From Komagataeibacter sp. FNDCR2 (GTDB lineage Bacteria; Pseudomonadota; Alphaproteobacteria; Acetobacterales; Acetobacteraceae), in the NCBI RefSeq assembly GCF_021295395.1, contig NZ_JAIWOU010000001.1, positions 251,001-315,000 on the forward strand: a stretch of 64,000 nucleotides of DNA, in the 5' to 3' direction. The position numbers and the translations under genes were made by a program. This document shows, piece after piece, positions 1 through 6,725 of the stretch. Position 1 is the first letter of the stretch. The number at the start of each line of letters is the position of its first letter. The notes under the pieces were generated by a model that saw nothing but the letters and a program-made list of their open reading frames with translations, had not been told where the DNA came from and did no database searches.

Positions 1-548
1 ACCCGCCGGCCCACGCGCATGACGCGTCCGTCCGCCAGCACGACGGTCAGGCCCAGCACGTTTTCGCGGATCGTGCCGTACCGTACGGCCCCGGTGCCGG
101 AAGCGCGCGTGGCGCACATGCCGCCGATTGTGGCCTCCCCACCCGGATCGACGGGGAAGAACAGCCCTTCGTCACGGAGCAGCAGGTTCAGTTCCTGCCG
201 CGTGATGCCTGCCTGCACGCGGCAGTCCATGTCACCGGAATTGAGCTCCAGCAGGCCGGTCATGCGCGACAGGTCTATGGATATGCCGCCCTCGATGGCG
301 TTGACCTGCCCCTCCAGCGAGGTGCCTGCCCCGAAGGGGATGACGGGCGCGCGGTGGGCGTTGCATACGCGCAGCGCGTGGGCGACATCCTCCGTGGTTT
401 CGGCAAAGACGACCGCCTGCGGCGCATGCTGGGCGTGATAACCCTCCCCATGGGCATGGTGCTCACGCACCGACTGGTTGCGCGACAGGCGTTCGCCAAA
501 ATGGGATGTCAGTTCGGCAATCGCCTGCTCAATTCTGTCCGTCGTCAT
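1..548 (-). CDS. FAD-binding oxidase, D-lactate dehydrogenase (cytochrome)-like, partial at left edge
   Basis: Only the N-terminal ~182 residues are inside the window; the gene continues past base 1. The visible part is the FAD-binding (PCMH/FAD_binding_4) half of a GlcD/LDHD-type 2-hydroxy-acid dehydrogenase. It has the FGAGTSLEGQV loop, a following DLSRM segment, the FFPVDPGGEATIGGM stretch, and TRASGTGAVRYGTIRENVLG, which matches the family's flavin-binding signature. Such enzymes oxidise D-lactate or other D-2-hydroxy acids and pass electrons to cytochrome c or quinone. The chosen ATG (546-548) overlaps the TGA of the upstream aminotransferase, so the two are probably translationally coupled. 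An in-frame ATG 9 nt upstream (557) is possible. The aminotransferase partner suggests a 2-oxo/2-hydroxy acid product is handled here (inference). The exact substrate cannot be read from this fragment. Confidence 0.85.
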   Translation of the reverse strand, partial: MTTDRIEQAIAELTSHFGERLSRNQSVREHHAHGEGYHAQHAPQAVVFAETTEDVAHALRVCNAHRAPVIPFGAGTSLEGQVNAIEGGISIDLSRMTGLLELNSGDMDCRVQAGITRQELNLLLRDEGLFFPVDPGGEATIGGMCATRASGTGAVRYGTIRENVLGLTVVLADGRVMRVGRR

Positions 549-1714
549 TTCACGCATTCCCCTGCGGTTTTACATGCAGGGGCAGGGTGCAGGACTGTCC
601 GCAGGGCTGCAAGGAAGCGGGCGTTTTCTTCCGGCAGGCCGATGCTGACACGCAACCAGTGCGTGTAGCCCGCTTCCTTCCAGGGTTTGACGATCACGCC
701 ATGGTGCAGCAGGGCCTCGGCTACCTCACCTGACGGCTGCGCCGTATGGAAAAACAGGAAATTCCCGTGCGAGGGCGCGACCCGCAGCCCCATCCGTTCA
801 AGTTCCGTCCCGAGCGCCCCACGCGCCGCGACCGTCTGGCCCGTGCCGTGGTCCATGTGGTCCGTGCCCTCCAGGGCGGCAAGGGCCGCCAGTTGCGCCG
901 CGATGTTGGTATTGAACGGATCGCGTATGCGCCCGAGCGCATCGATGATTTCGGGACTCGAGGCGATGGCGTAGCCGATACGCAGCCCCGCAAGCCCATA
1001 TGCCTTGGAGAAGGTACGCAGCACCAGCCAGGGCCGTGACTGTTCCCGCAGGATGGTCCGGGCATCGGGATAGGCGGGGTCGAAGCGGGCATATTCATAA
1101 TAGGCTTCATCCACCACGACCAGGCAGTCGGGCGGGCAGGCGGCAAGGAGCGCGCGCAGGTCGCCCGCCTTCATCATGCACCCCACGGGGTTGGACGGGT
1201 TGGCGAAGATCAGCATCCTGAGCGGGGTGGAGACCGCCCGGATCAGCGCGGGAAGGTCGAATTCGCATGCGGGTGTCACGGGCACCGTCTCGACCTGCCC
1301 GCCCATGGCCTCGACGGTGAGGATATGCAGCCCGAAGGACGGCACGACGGTAACAACACGATCACCGGGGCGGATATAGGCCTGCGCGATCATGCGGATG
1401 ATCTGCTCGGACCCGTTGCCCAGCAGGATGCATGATGCGGGCTCCCCCAGCTTTGCCGCCAGCGCCGCCTTCAGCTTCTGGTCGGCCTCGGGGTAAAGTG
1501 CCACCTGTGCGGCCAGCCCCTGCAGCGCGGCGGCCACGGTGGGCGGGGGGCCGTACGGGTTTTCGTTGCTGCCCAGCTTGGTAATGGTGGTGGCGCCGTA
1601 AGAGTTCTTGACGGCTTCAGTGCTCAGGCCCGCATTATACGGTGCAAGCTGCGCGACTTCCGGTCGGCATGCGGGGGCATTGACCTTTGATATGGAAGCG
1701 GGCTTGGCGGACAT
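545..1714 (-). CDS. HisC-type histidinol-phosphate/aromatic aminotransferase
   Basis: A PLP-dependent fold-type I aminotransferase of about 389 residues, the usual HisC length. Signatures seen are SNENPYGPPP near the N terminus, LGNGSEQII, FANPSNPVG, VVDEAYYEY, and the Schiff-base motif TFSKAYGLAGLRIGYA. HisC-family enzymes transaminate histidinol phosphate, and many paralogs act on aromatic or other amino acids. No other histidine biosynthesis gene is nearby. The gene overlaps an FAD oxidase by 4 nt and diverges from a dioxygenase/ABC importer operon, so a catabolic or dedicated amino acid role is more likely than histidine synthesis (inference). I chose the ATG at 1714 because GGAG lies about 8 nt upstream; a longer form from 1747 would run through that ribosome site and through an operator-like palindrome. 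Confidence 0.85.
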   Translation of the reverse strand: MSAKPASISKVNAPACRPEVAQLAPYNAGLSTEAVKNSYGATTITKLGSNENPYGPPPTVAAALQGLAAQVALYPEADQKLKAALAAKLGEPASCILLGNGSEQIIRMIAQAYIRPGDRVVTVVPSFGLHILTVEAMGGQVETVPVTPACEFDLPALIRAVSTPLRMLIFANPSNPVGCMMKAGDLRALLAACPPDCLVVVDEAYYEYARFDPAYPDARTILREQSRPWLVLRTFSKAYGLAGLRIGYAIASSPEIIDALGRIRDPFNTNIAAQLAALAALEGTDHMDHGTGQTVAARGALGTELERMGLRVAPSHGNFLFFHTAQPSGEVAEALLHHGVIVKPWKEAGYTHWLRVSIGLPEENARFLAALRTVLHPAPACKTAGECVK

Positions 1715-1736
1715 GACCTGATCTCCTGTTCGTTCA

Positions 1737-1748
1737 TGTATATACAAC
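1737..1748. promoter_or_regulatory. Operator-like site C (upstream of the aminotransferase)
   Basis: The perfect palindrome TGTATATACA (1737-1746) lies about 23 nt upstream of the aminotransferase ATG. The plus-strand string GTATATACAAC (1738-1748) lines up with GTACAGACAAC at 1884-1894 and GTATAGACAAC at 6598-6608. Only this right-hand part of the longer element is conserved here, so this copy is the weakest of the three. Confidence 0.45.
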
Positions 1749-1871
1749 CATATAAAATTTCGTTGGTCGAGCGAAATTTATTTCGCGGTCGGGCATGGCG
1801 GATTTCTCCTTTATCTGCCTTATTTTGCTTTGTTTTCAGGGTTAAATATTCTTTTTTGTTTCGTATAAGTG

Positions 1872-1894
1872 TTGACGTATCTTGTACAGACAAC
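1872..1894 (+). promoter_or_regulatory. Operator-like site B overlapping the PhyH operon promoter
   Basis: This 23-nt element has TTGAC at its left end and CTTGTACAGACAAC (1881-1894) at its right end. It matches the element at 6586-6608 without gaps except at a few central positions. It lies between a -35-like TTGACG and a -10-like ATAAAA, about 41 nt upstream of the dioxygenase start. Shared placement at two promoters supports a common repressor. The GTnTAnAC-like core resembles GntR-family sites, but that assignment is inference. Confidence 0.55.
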
Positions 1895-1935
1895 ATAAAA
1901 TCGTTTCATTCTTGCTCATACAGGACGGCCGGAAA

Positions 1936-2751
1936 ATGGAACAGATGGTCTCAATGCTTCCTCTGACCGAACAGGCGGCGACCTTCCGGGAGAATGGTGC
2001 GGTCGTGCTGCGGGGCGTGTTCGCCCCATGGGTCGGGACGTTACGTGCGGGTATCGACCGCCTGATGGCGGATCCCAGCCCCCTTGAACGTTCCTACCAG
2101 CCCGCCGGCTCGGCGCCTTTTTTTCAGGATCTGTGCAACTGGCGGCGCATTCCCGAATTCCGCGATTTTGTCGAGAACTCCCCGCTGGGCCGGATCGCGG
2201 GTGAACTGCTGGGCGCGCATGAGGTGCGTTTTTTTCATGATCATGTGCTGGTGAAGGAACCGGGCACCTCGCTCGTCACCCCCTGGCATCAGGATCGTCC
2301 CTATTACTGCGCCCGTGGCCCGCAGACCATCAGCTTCTGGATCCCGCTGGATCCCGTGCCCGCCGCGAATGCGCTTGAATGCGTGGCCGGTTCCCACAGG
2401 TGGGGGTGCGACCACAGGCCCATGCGCTTTGACGGCACGCCGCTTTATGCGGTCGATGATAGCCCGCCCATGCCCGACATCGATTCGGCGCGGGAGAACT
2501 ACCCTATCCTGAGCTGGGATATGGAGCCGGGCGATGCCGTGGCGTTTGACTTCGGCACCGTTCATGGCGCCGCGGCGACTGTGGAGGCAACCCACCGGCG
2601 GCGCGTCTTCTCGGCGCGGCTGGTGGGGGATGACGCTGTTTTCGTCTCCCGTGACGGGAAAGGTTCGCCGCCTTTCGCGCATCTTGCCCTGCATGACGGT
2701 GACCCGCTGACGGGTGCGGATTTCCCTGTCCTTTATACGGAACCGACGTGA
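1936..2751 (+). CDS. PhyH-family (phytanoyl-CoA dioxygenase-like) Fe(II)/2-oxoglutarate oxygenase
   Basis: About 271 residues, normal for the PhyH family. Iron ligands are visible as the HxD of TPWHQDRPYY and the distal His of GTVHGAA, followed by RRRVFSARL, whose Arg would bind 2-oxoglutarate. Family members hydroxylate or oxidatively demethylate small molecules, with succinate and CO2 as co-products. The substrate is unknown. It is the first gene of a tight operon: its TGA overlaps the GTG start of the solute-binding protein. The oxidised compound is therefore probably the one imported by the ABC system (inference). I prefer the ATG at 1936; upstream codons back to 1882 lie inside the promoter. 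Ectoine hydroxylase is in this superfamily, but its diagnostic WHSDFETWH-like motif is absent. Confidence 0.8.
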   Translation: MEQMVSMLPLTEQAATFRENGAVVLRGVFAPWVGTLRAGIDRLMADPSPLERSYQPAGSAPFFQDLCNWRRIPEFRDFVENSPLGRIAGELLGAHEVRFFHDHVLVKEPGTSLVTPWHQDRPYYCARGPQTISFWIPLDPVPAANALECVAGSHRWGCDHRPMRFDGTPLYAVDDSPPMPDIDSARENYPILSWDMEPGDAVAFDFGTVHGAAATVEATHRRRVFSARLVGDDAVFVSRDGKGSPPFAHLALHDGDPLTGADFPVLYTEPT

Positions 2752-3614
2752 GGGCGGCCTTCCTGCTTGCAATGGGGCTTCTTGCGGCAGCTCTGCCGGT
2801 GGAAAGCCGCGCGGGATGCCTTGATGATATCCGCAAGGCCGGGGTCATGCGGGTCGGGAACGGGCTGCTGGGGGCGCATCCCTCCCTGTGGCAGGATCGC
2901 GATGGCGTCTATCATGGCATAGATGCCGATCTCCTGTCCGAACTGACACGGCGCATGGGGCTGCCACGTTCGGAATTCATCATTACGGAATGGTCAACCA
3001 TCATTCCCGGCCTCAAGGCGGGGCGATGGGATATCGTGCTGTCGGATGTCAATATCACGCAGGAGCGTGAGGTGATGGGGCATGTCCGCTTTTCCATGCC
3101 GTATTTCATGCTCTATGATTATGTCATCGTGCCGGATGATTCCCCCATCCATTCACTGGCCGACCTGAAGGGCAAGACAATCGGGTCCGTGCTGGGCACC
3201 AACGATTCCGCCACGGCCCATCGGCTTGTGGCGCGGGGGATTGGCGCCGCGGTCGCGGATTACGACACGTTTGGTGACCCTTTCCTCGCCCTGCGCAACC
3301 GGCAGATTGACGCGGTCGTGGTCGATCAGGCCACGCTGCATTCCCAGCAGGCGCATTTTGCGGGCCTGCGCACGGTGGGGGAGCCGGTTTTCTATGTGCC
3401 CAAGCAGGAATGGGCCACCGCCCAGGCCGCCGCCCCCTACAGGCTGGGCAGCGAGGGGGTTGTGGTGCGACTTGCCTGCGTCGACCTGCTTGCCGCCATA
3501 AACCACGCCCTGAAGGACATGCACGAGGACGGCACGATCCGTACGATCCTGCAACGGTATGGCGTGTGGGAACCACAGCAGGACCATCTCGTCAAAACAC
3601 CTGGACAGGACTGA
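2748..3614 (+). CDS. ABC transporter substrate-binding protein, polar amino acid type (family 3)
   Basis: About 288 residues with an N-terminal export signal (hydrophobic stretch at residues 4-16, cleavage plausible after SRA near residue 22). A two-lobe SBP_bac_3 domain follows: IRKAGVMRVG, YHGIDADLLSEL, WSTIIPGLKAGRWDIVLSDVNIT, RFSMPYF, then LADLKGKTIGSVLGTNDS and RNRQIDAVVVD. It captures a polar amino acid or related amine in the periplasm for the permease and ATPase encoded next. The GTG start overlaps the dioxygenase stop (GTGA), and the permease starts 10 nt after this gene ends. The specificity cannot be assigned; the family also takes opines and amino acid derivatives. Confidence 0.88.
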   Translation: MRAAFLLAMGLLAAALPVESRAGCLDDIRKAGVMRVGNGLLGAHPSLWQDRDGVYHGIDADLLSELTRRMGLPRSEFIITEWSTIIPGLKAGRWDIVLSDVNITQEREVMGHVRFSMPYFMLYDYVIVPDDSPIHSLADLKGKTIGSVLGTNDSATAHRLVARGIGAAVADYDTFGDPFLALRNRQIDAVVVDQATLHSQQAHFAGLRTVGEPVFYVPKQEWATAQAAAPYRLGSEGVVVRLACVDLLAAINHALKDMHEDGTIRTILQRYGVWEPQQDHLVKTPGQD

Positions 3615-3623
3615 GCGGGATCC

Positions 3624-4334
3624 ATGCACAACTTCCTTTTTTACGAGATCCCGGAACATTTCCCCTTCCTGCTTCAGGGCGCGCTGGTTACGGTCGAACT
3701 GTCGCTGATCTCGATGCTGCTGGGCACGGTGCTGGGGTTTTTCCTTGCGGTCGGCCGCCTGTCGGCCCGGCGCGCGCTGCGCTGGCCACTGGACGCCTTT
3801 GTCGAGGTCGTGCGTGATACGCCGCTGATCGTGCAACTGCTGCTGATCTATTTCTCCCTGCCTGAAGCCGGCATCGTGCTGAGCGCGTTCTGGGCGGGCA
3901 TCGCGGGTCTTACGCTCAACCTCGCGGCCTATCTGTCGGAGGTGTTCCGGGCGGCCATCGTGGCGGTTGACAGGGGCCAGCGGGAGGCCGCGATCTCGCT
4001 CGGCATGTCGCCGGTGGGTGTTTATCGCCGGGTCATCATTCCGCAGGCGGCGCTGGCTTCCCTGCCTACGCTGGGGGGCTATTTCATCGCGCTGCTCAAG
4101 GACTGTTCGCTGGTTTCGTTCATTTCGGTCAATGAACTCCTCCGCCATGCCACGATTGTCATTTCCGATACGTTTGACAGCATGAACACGTATATCATGG
4201 TGGCGATCATCTACTTCATGATGAGCTTTATCAGTGCGCGGATCATCCGCTACATCGAATTGCGGCTGACCCCGTCGAACCGGCGGGCCACTATCAGCAT
4301 ACCCCTGACCATGGACAAGGAGGGCGCGCGATGA
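3624..4334 (+). CDS. Polar amino acid ABC transporter permease (HisMQ type)
   Basis: About 236 residues with around five hydrophobic segments, the usual size for HisM/HisQ/GlnP permeases. The cytoplasmic coupling loop (EAA motif) is visible as REAAISLGMSPVGVYRRVIIPQA. Further family features are VEVVRDTPLIVQLLLIYF and LKDCSLVSFISVNEL. It forms the inner-membrane channel, probably as a homodimer because only one permease gene is present. Its stop overlaps the ATG of the ATPase gene (ATGA), so the stoichiometry is likely fixed by translational coupling. Confidence 0.92.
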   Translation: MHNFLFYEIPEHFPFLLQGALVTVELSLISMLLGTVLGFFLAVGRLSARRALRWPLDAFVEVVRDTPLIVQLLLIYFSLPEAGIVLSAFWAGIAGLTLNLAAYLSEVFRAAIVAVDRGQREAAISLGMSPVGVYRRVIIPQAALASLPTLGGYFIALLKDCSLVSFISVNELLRHATIVISDTFDSMNTYIMVAIIYFMMSFISARIIRYIELRLTPSNRRATISIPLTMDKEGAR

Positions 4335-5113
4335 ACGACCAGTTCAGCCCCCCCGTGCTGAGCGTGCGCCAGATGCGCAAGACCTTTCGGGGCAATGCGG
4401 TCCTCCGGGGCGTGGACCTGACCCTGCATGAAGGCGAGATCGCGTGCCTGATCGGCCCCAGCGGCACGGGCAAGTCCACCATCCTGCGTTGCCTCAATTT
4501 CCTGGAGCGGCCAGATGGGGGGGAAATCACGTTTTTCGGGCAGCATCTATGCTCGGAAGATGGTAACAGCAATATCTTCCGCATCGCCCCGCCGCGCACC
4601 CTGCAGGCCGCGCGGGCGCGCATGCCCATGGTGTTCCAGCACTTCAACCTGTTTTCGCACCGTACGGTCATGGAAAACGTGGTGGAGGGGCAGGTTGTCG
4701 TGCTGCGTCGCGGCAGGGCCGAGGCACGCGACCGGGCGCGTGACTGCCTGGCCCGCGTGGGCATGCTGGACCGTGCGGATTTTTATCCCGACCAGCTTTC
4801 AGGCGGGCAGAAGCAGCGTGTCGGCATTGCGCGCGCGCTGGCCATGTCTCCGGCGCTTATCCTTTTTGATGAACCGACCAGCGCGCTGGACCCCCAACTG
4901 GTGCAGGAAGTGCAGGGCGTGATCCGCGACCTGTCGGCGGAGGGCATGACCATGCTGATCGTGACCCATGAAATGCGATTCGTACGCTCGATCGCGCATA
5001 CCGTCCATTTCTGCGAAGGGGGCCGCATAGCGGAGAGCGGGTCGGCCACCGAAATATTCGGCGCCACTGCGCCGCCCCGCATACGGACCTTCATGGAGGT
5101 GGCCCATGGCTGA
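4331..5113 (+). CDS. Amino acid ABC transporter ATP-binding protein (GlnQ type)
   Basis: About 260 residues. The motifs are in order: Walker A GPSGTGKST, Q-loop region in PMVFQHFNLFSH, signature LSGGQKQRVGIARAL, Walker B LILFDEPTSALDP, and the switch His in VTHEMRF. It powers the importer formed with the two preceding genes. An insertion between Walker A and the Q-loop (about residues 75-95, including SEDGNSNIF) is longer than in E. coli GlnQ, as in the HisP/octopine-type ATPases. It is followed 30 nt later by an NCS1 permease in the same direction. Confidence 0.93.
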   Translation: MNDQFSPPVLSVRQMRKTFRGNAVLRGVDLTLHEGEIACLIGPSGTGKSTILRCLNFLERPDGGEITFFGQHLCSEDGNSNIFRIAPPRTLQAARARMPMVFQHFNLFSHRTVMENVVEGQVVVLRRGRAEARDRARDCLARVGMLDRADFYPDQLSGGQKQRVGIARALAMSPALILFDEPTSALDPQLVQEVQGVIRDLSAEGMTMLIVTHEMRFVRSIAHTVHFCEGGRIAESGSATEIFGATAPPRIRTFMEVAHG

Positions 5114-5143
5114 CAGGAACCGCTTTTACGATAGGGCGCACGC

Positions 5144-6562
5144 ATGATGATCACCCACGGTACGAAAACTGAACCGCACGCAGACCTGATCGAGGATTTC
5201 CTGCCCGAAAAAACCGTTGAATTCCAGACGATCTATCCGGTTGCGGTGTCGGAGCGGCATGGGCGCGCGCGTGACCTGCTGGCGCTGTGGTTTGGCGCCA
5301 ATATGACCATGCTGACCGTAACGACGGGCGGCGTCATGCGCGGGACATTCCACCTTACGCCGCTCACCGCCATCATGGCCGCTATCGTCGGCAATCTGGT
5401 CGGTGGCCTGTTCATGGCGCTGCATGCGGCGCAGGGGCCGCACCTTGGCATACCGCAGATGGTGCAGTCGCGCGCGCAGTTCGGCATGTTGGGCGCGGCC
5501 CCCATGACCGCGCTGATCGTCATCATGTTCCTGGGGTTTTCCGCCTCCAACCTTGTGCTGGGCGCGCAGGGGCTGGCCACGATGGATGGCCATCTCGGCG
5601 GCACGCCGGGCATGCTTGCGGTGGCGTTCCTTTCGCTGGTTCCGGCGGTGCTGGGCTACCGGGCCATCCATGGCGCGACCCGTATCGTATCGCTGCTGTG
5701 TGGGGCGGCGGTGCTTATCTGCCTGGTCGTGGCGCTGTGGCACGTGCCCCGGGGCGGGGCGTGGTGGGTCAGTGACGGGCATGACACGGTACAGGGTTTC
5801 CTGGGGGCCATGTCGCTCGCGGCCCTGTGGCAGATCGCCTACGCGCCCTATGTTTCGGATTATTCGCGCTACCTGCCCAGTAGCCCGGCGGGGGAGCGGC
5901 AGGCGTTCCATGCCAGCTACTGGGGGTGTGTGCTGGGGTCGTTCGTTGCCATGCTGGTTGGCGTGGTGACGGGGGCGGATGTCGCCGCCGTGCTGGGGCG
6001 GGAACTGGGGTGGCTGGCGGCGCCTGTTATCGGGGTGCTGTCGCTGGGCATCATTATCGCCAATGCCATGAACCTTTATTGCGGGGCGTTGTCTTCCATT
6101 ACCGTATTCCACACCCTGGCCCCCCACCGGCATTTCGGGCGTGGCTGGCGCGTGGCGATATCGGTTGTGCTGCTGCTGGTCGCGACCGTGCTTGCGGTTG
6201 GAATGGCGGGGCAGTTCGACAAGGCCTATGCCGGGTTCCTCCAGTTGCTCATGGCCATCATGGTGCCGTGGTCGGCCATCAATCTTGTGGACTATTATGT
6301 GTTGCGTCATGGCAACTATGACCTGCCATCTTTCTTTGCTGCTGATGGGGGGGTGTATGGTCGCTTCAACATGCGGGCAATACTGTCTTACGTTTTCGGC
6401 CTGATCGTACAGGTGCCGTTTCTGGCTAACGAACTGTATATGGGGCCATTTGCACAGGCATTTGGCGGGGCCGATCTGTCGTGGGTGTTCGGGCTGGCCC
6501 TGACCGGGCTTGTCTATGTTGTGGCAATGCGCGGCACGGGGCGCGGAAAAACGACGGACTGA
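5144..6562 (+). CDS. NCS1-family permease (purine-cytosine permease-like)
   Basis: About 472 residues, almost entirely hydrophobic with about 12 predicted membrane spans. This matches the nucleobase:cation symporter-1 family (CodB/purine-cytosine permease branch). The N-terminal motif LLALWFGANMTMLTVTTG and the downstream AQGPHLGIPQMVQSRAQFGMLG stretch are characteristic. Members import nucleobases, allantoin, hydantoins or similar N-heterocycles with a cation. It follows the ABC importer by 30 nt and is probably in the same transcript. An 8-oxoguanine-deaminase-like amidohydrolase lies 6.6 kb downstream, making an N-heterocyclic substrate plausible (inference). Confidence 0.85.
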   Translation: MMITHGTKTEPHADLIEDFLPEKTVEFQTIYPVAVSERHGRARDLLALWFGANMTMLTVTTGGVMRGTFHLTPLTAIMAAIVGNLVGGLFMALHAAQGPHLGIPQMVQSRAQFGMLGAAPMTALIVIMFLGFSASNLVLGAQGLATMDGHLGGTPGMLAVAFLSLVPAVLGYRAIHGATRIVSLLCGAAVLICLVVALWHVPRGGAWWVSDGHDTVQGFLGAMSLAALWQIAYAPYVSDYSRYLPSSPAGERQAFHASYWGCVLGSFVAMLVGVVTGADVAAVLGRELGWLAAPVIGVLSLGIIIANAMNLYCGALSSITVFHTLAPHRHFGRGWRVAISVVLLLVATVLAVGMAGQFDKAYAGFLQLLMAIMVPWSAINLVDYYVLRHGNYDLPSFFAADGGVYGRFNMRAILSYVFGLIVQVPFLANELYMGPFAQAFGGADLSWVFGLALTGLVYVVAMRGTGRGKTTD

Positions 6563-6585
6563 TTGCGTTTCCGATACGAATCTTA

Positions 6586-6608
6586 TTGACTATACTCGTA
6601 TAGACAAC
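6586..6608 (+). promoter_or_regulatory. Operator-like site A upstream of the TonB-dependent receptor
   Basis: The element starts with TTGAC and ends with CTCGTATAGACAAC. It contains a perfect 6-2-6 inverted repeat, CTATAC-TC-GTATAG (6590-6603). It aligns without gaps to the 23-nt element at 1872-1894 and its right half to 1738-1748. TTGACT can serve as a -35 box, with TAGCCT (6610-6615) at 18 nt as a weak -10, so the repeat fills the promoter spacer. It lies about 118 nt upstream of the receptor start. Confidence 0.55.
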
Positions 6609-6725
6609 CTAGCCTGTCTGTAGAACAGATCAGGCTCCGGGTCCCGGGTCGCACATTTCCATAATCTCATGCTAACGAAGGCGCGGCTACTGCCTGCGGT
6701 TAAGCGTCGTATGTAGAGGTCAATA

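Larger units (their letters stand above)
1715..1935. promoter_or_regulatory. Divergent promoter region between aminotransferase and PhyH dioxygenase operons
   Basis: This 221-nt AT-richer gap separates two diverging operons. It holds two copies of an operator-like element (listed separately at 1737-1748 and 1872-1894). The rightward promoter can be read as TTGACG (1872-1877), a 17-nt spacer, then ATAAAA (1895-1900). The operator copy fills the spacer, a position typical of repression. No convincing open reading frame lies inside the gap. Confidence 0.6.

Noticed and set aside
1936-2751. Ectoine hydroxylase (EctD) and an ectoine-use locus, suggested by PhyH, ABC importer and deacylase
   Set aside because: The EctD signature is absent and there is no ectoine hydrolase or diaminobutyrate transaminase of the Doe type.
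5126-6310. Minus-strand open frame of 394 codons opposite the NCS1 permease
   Set aside because: Low-complexity His/Arg/Gln-rich translation typical of the antisense of a membrane protein gene.
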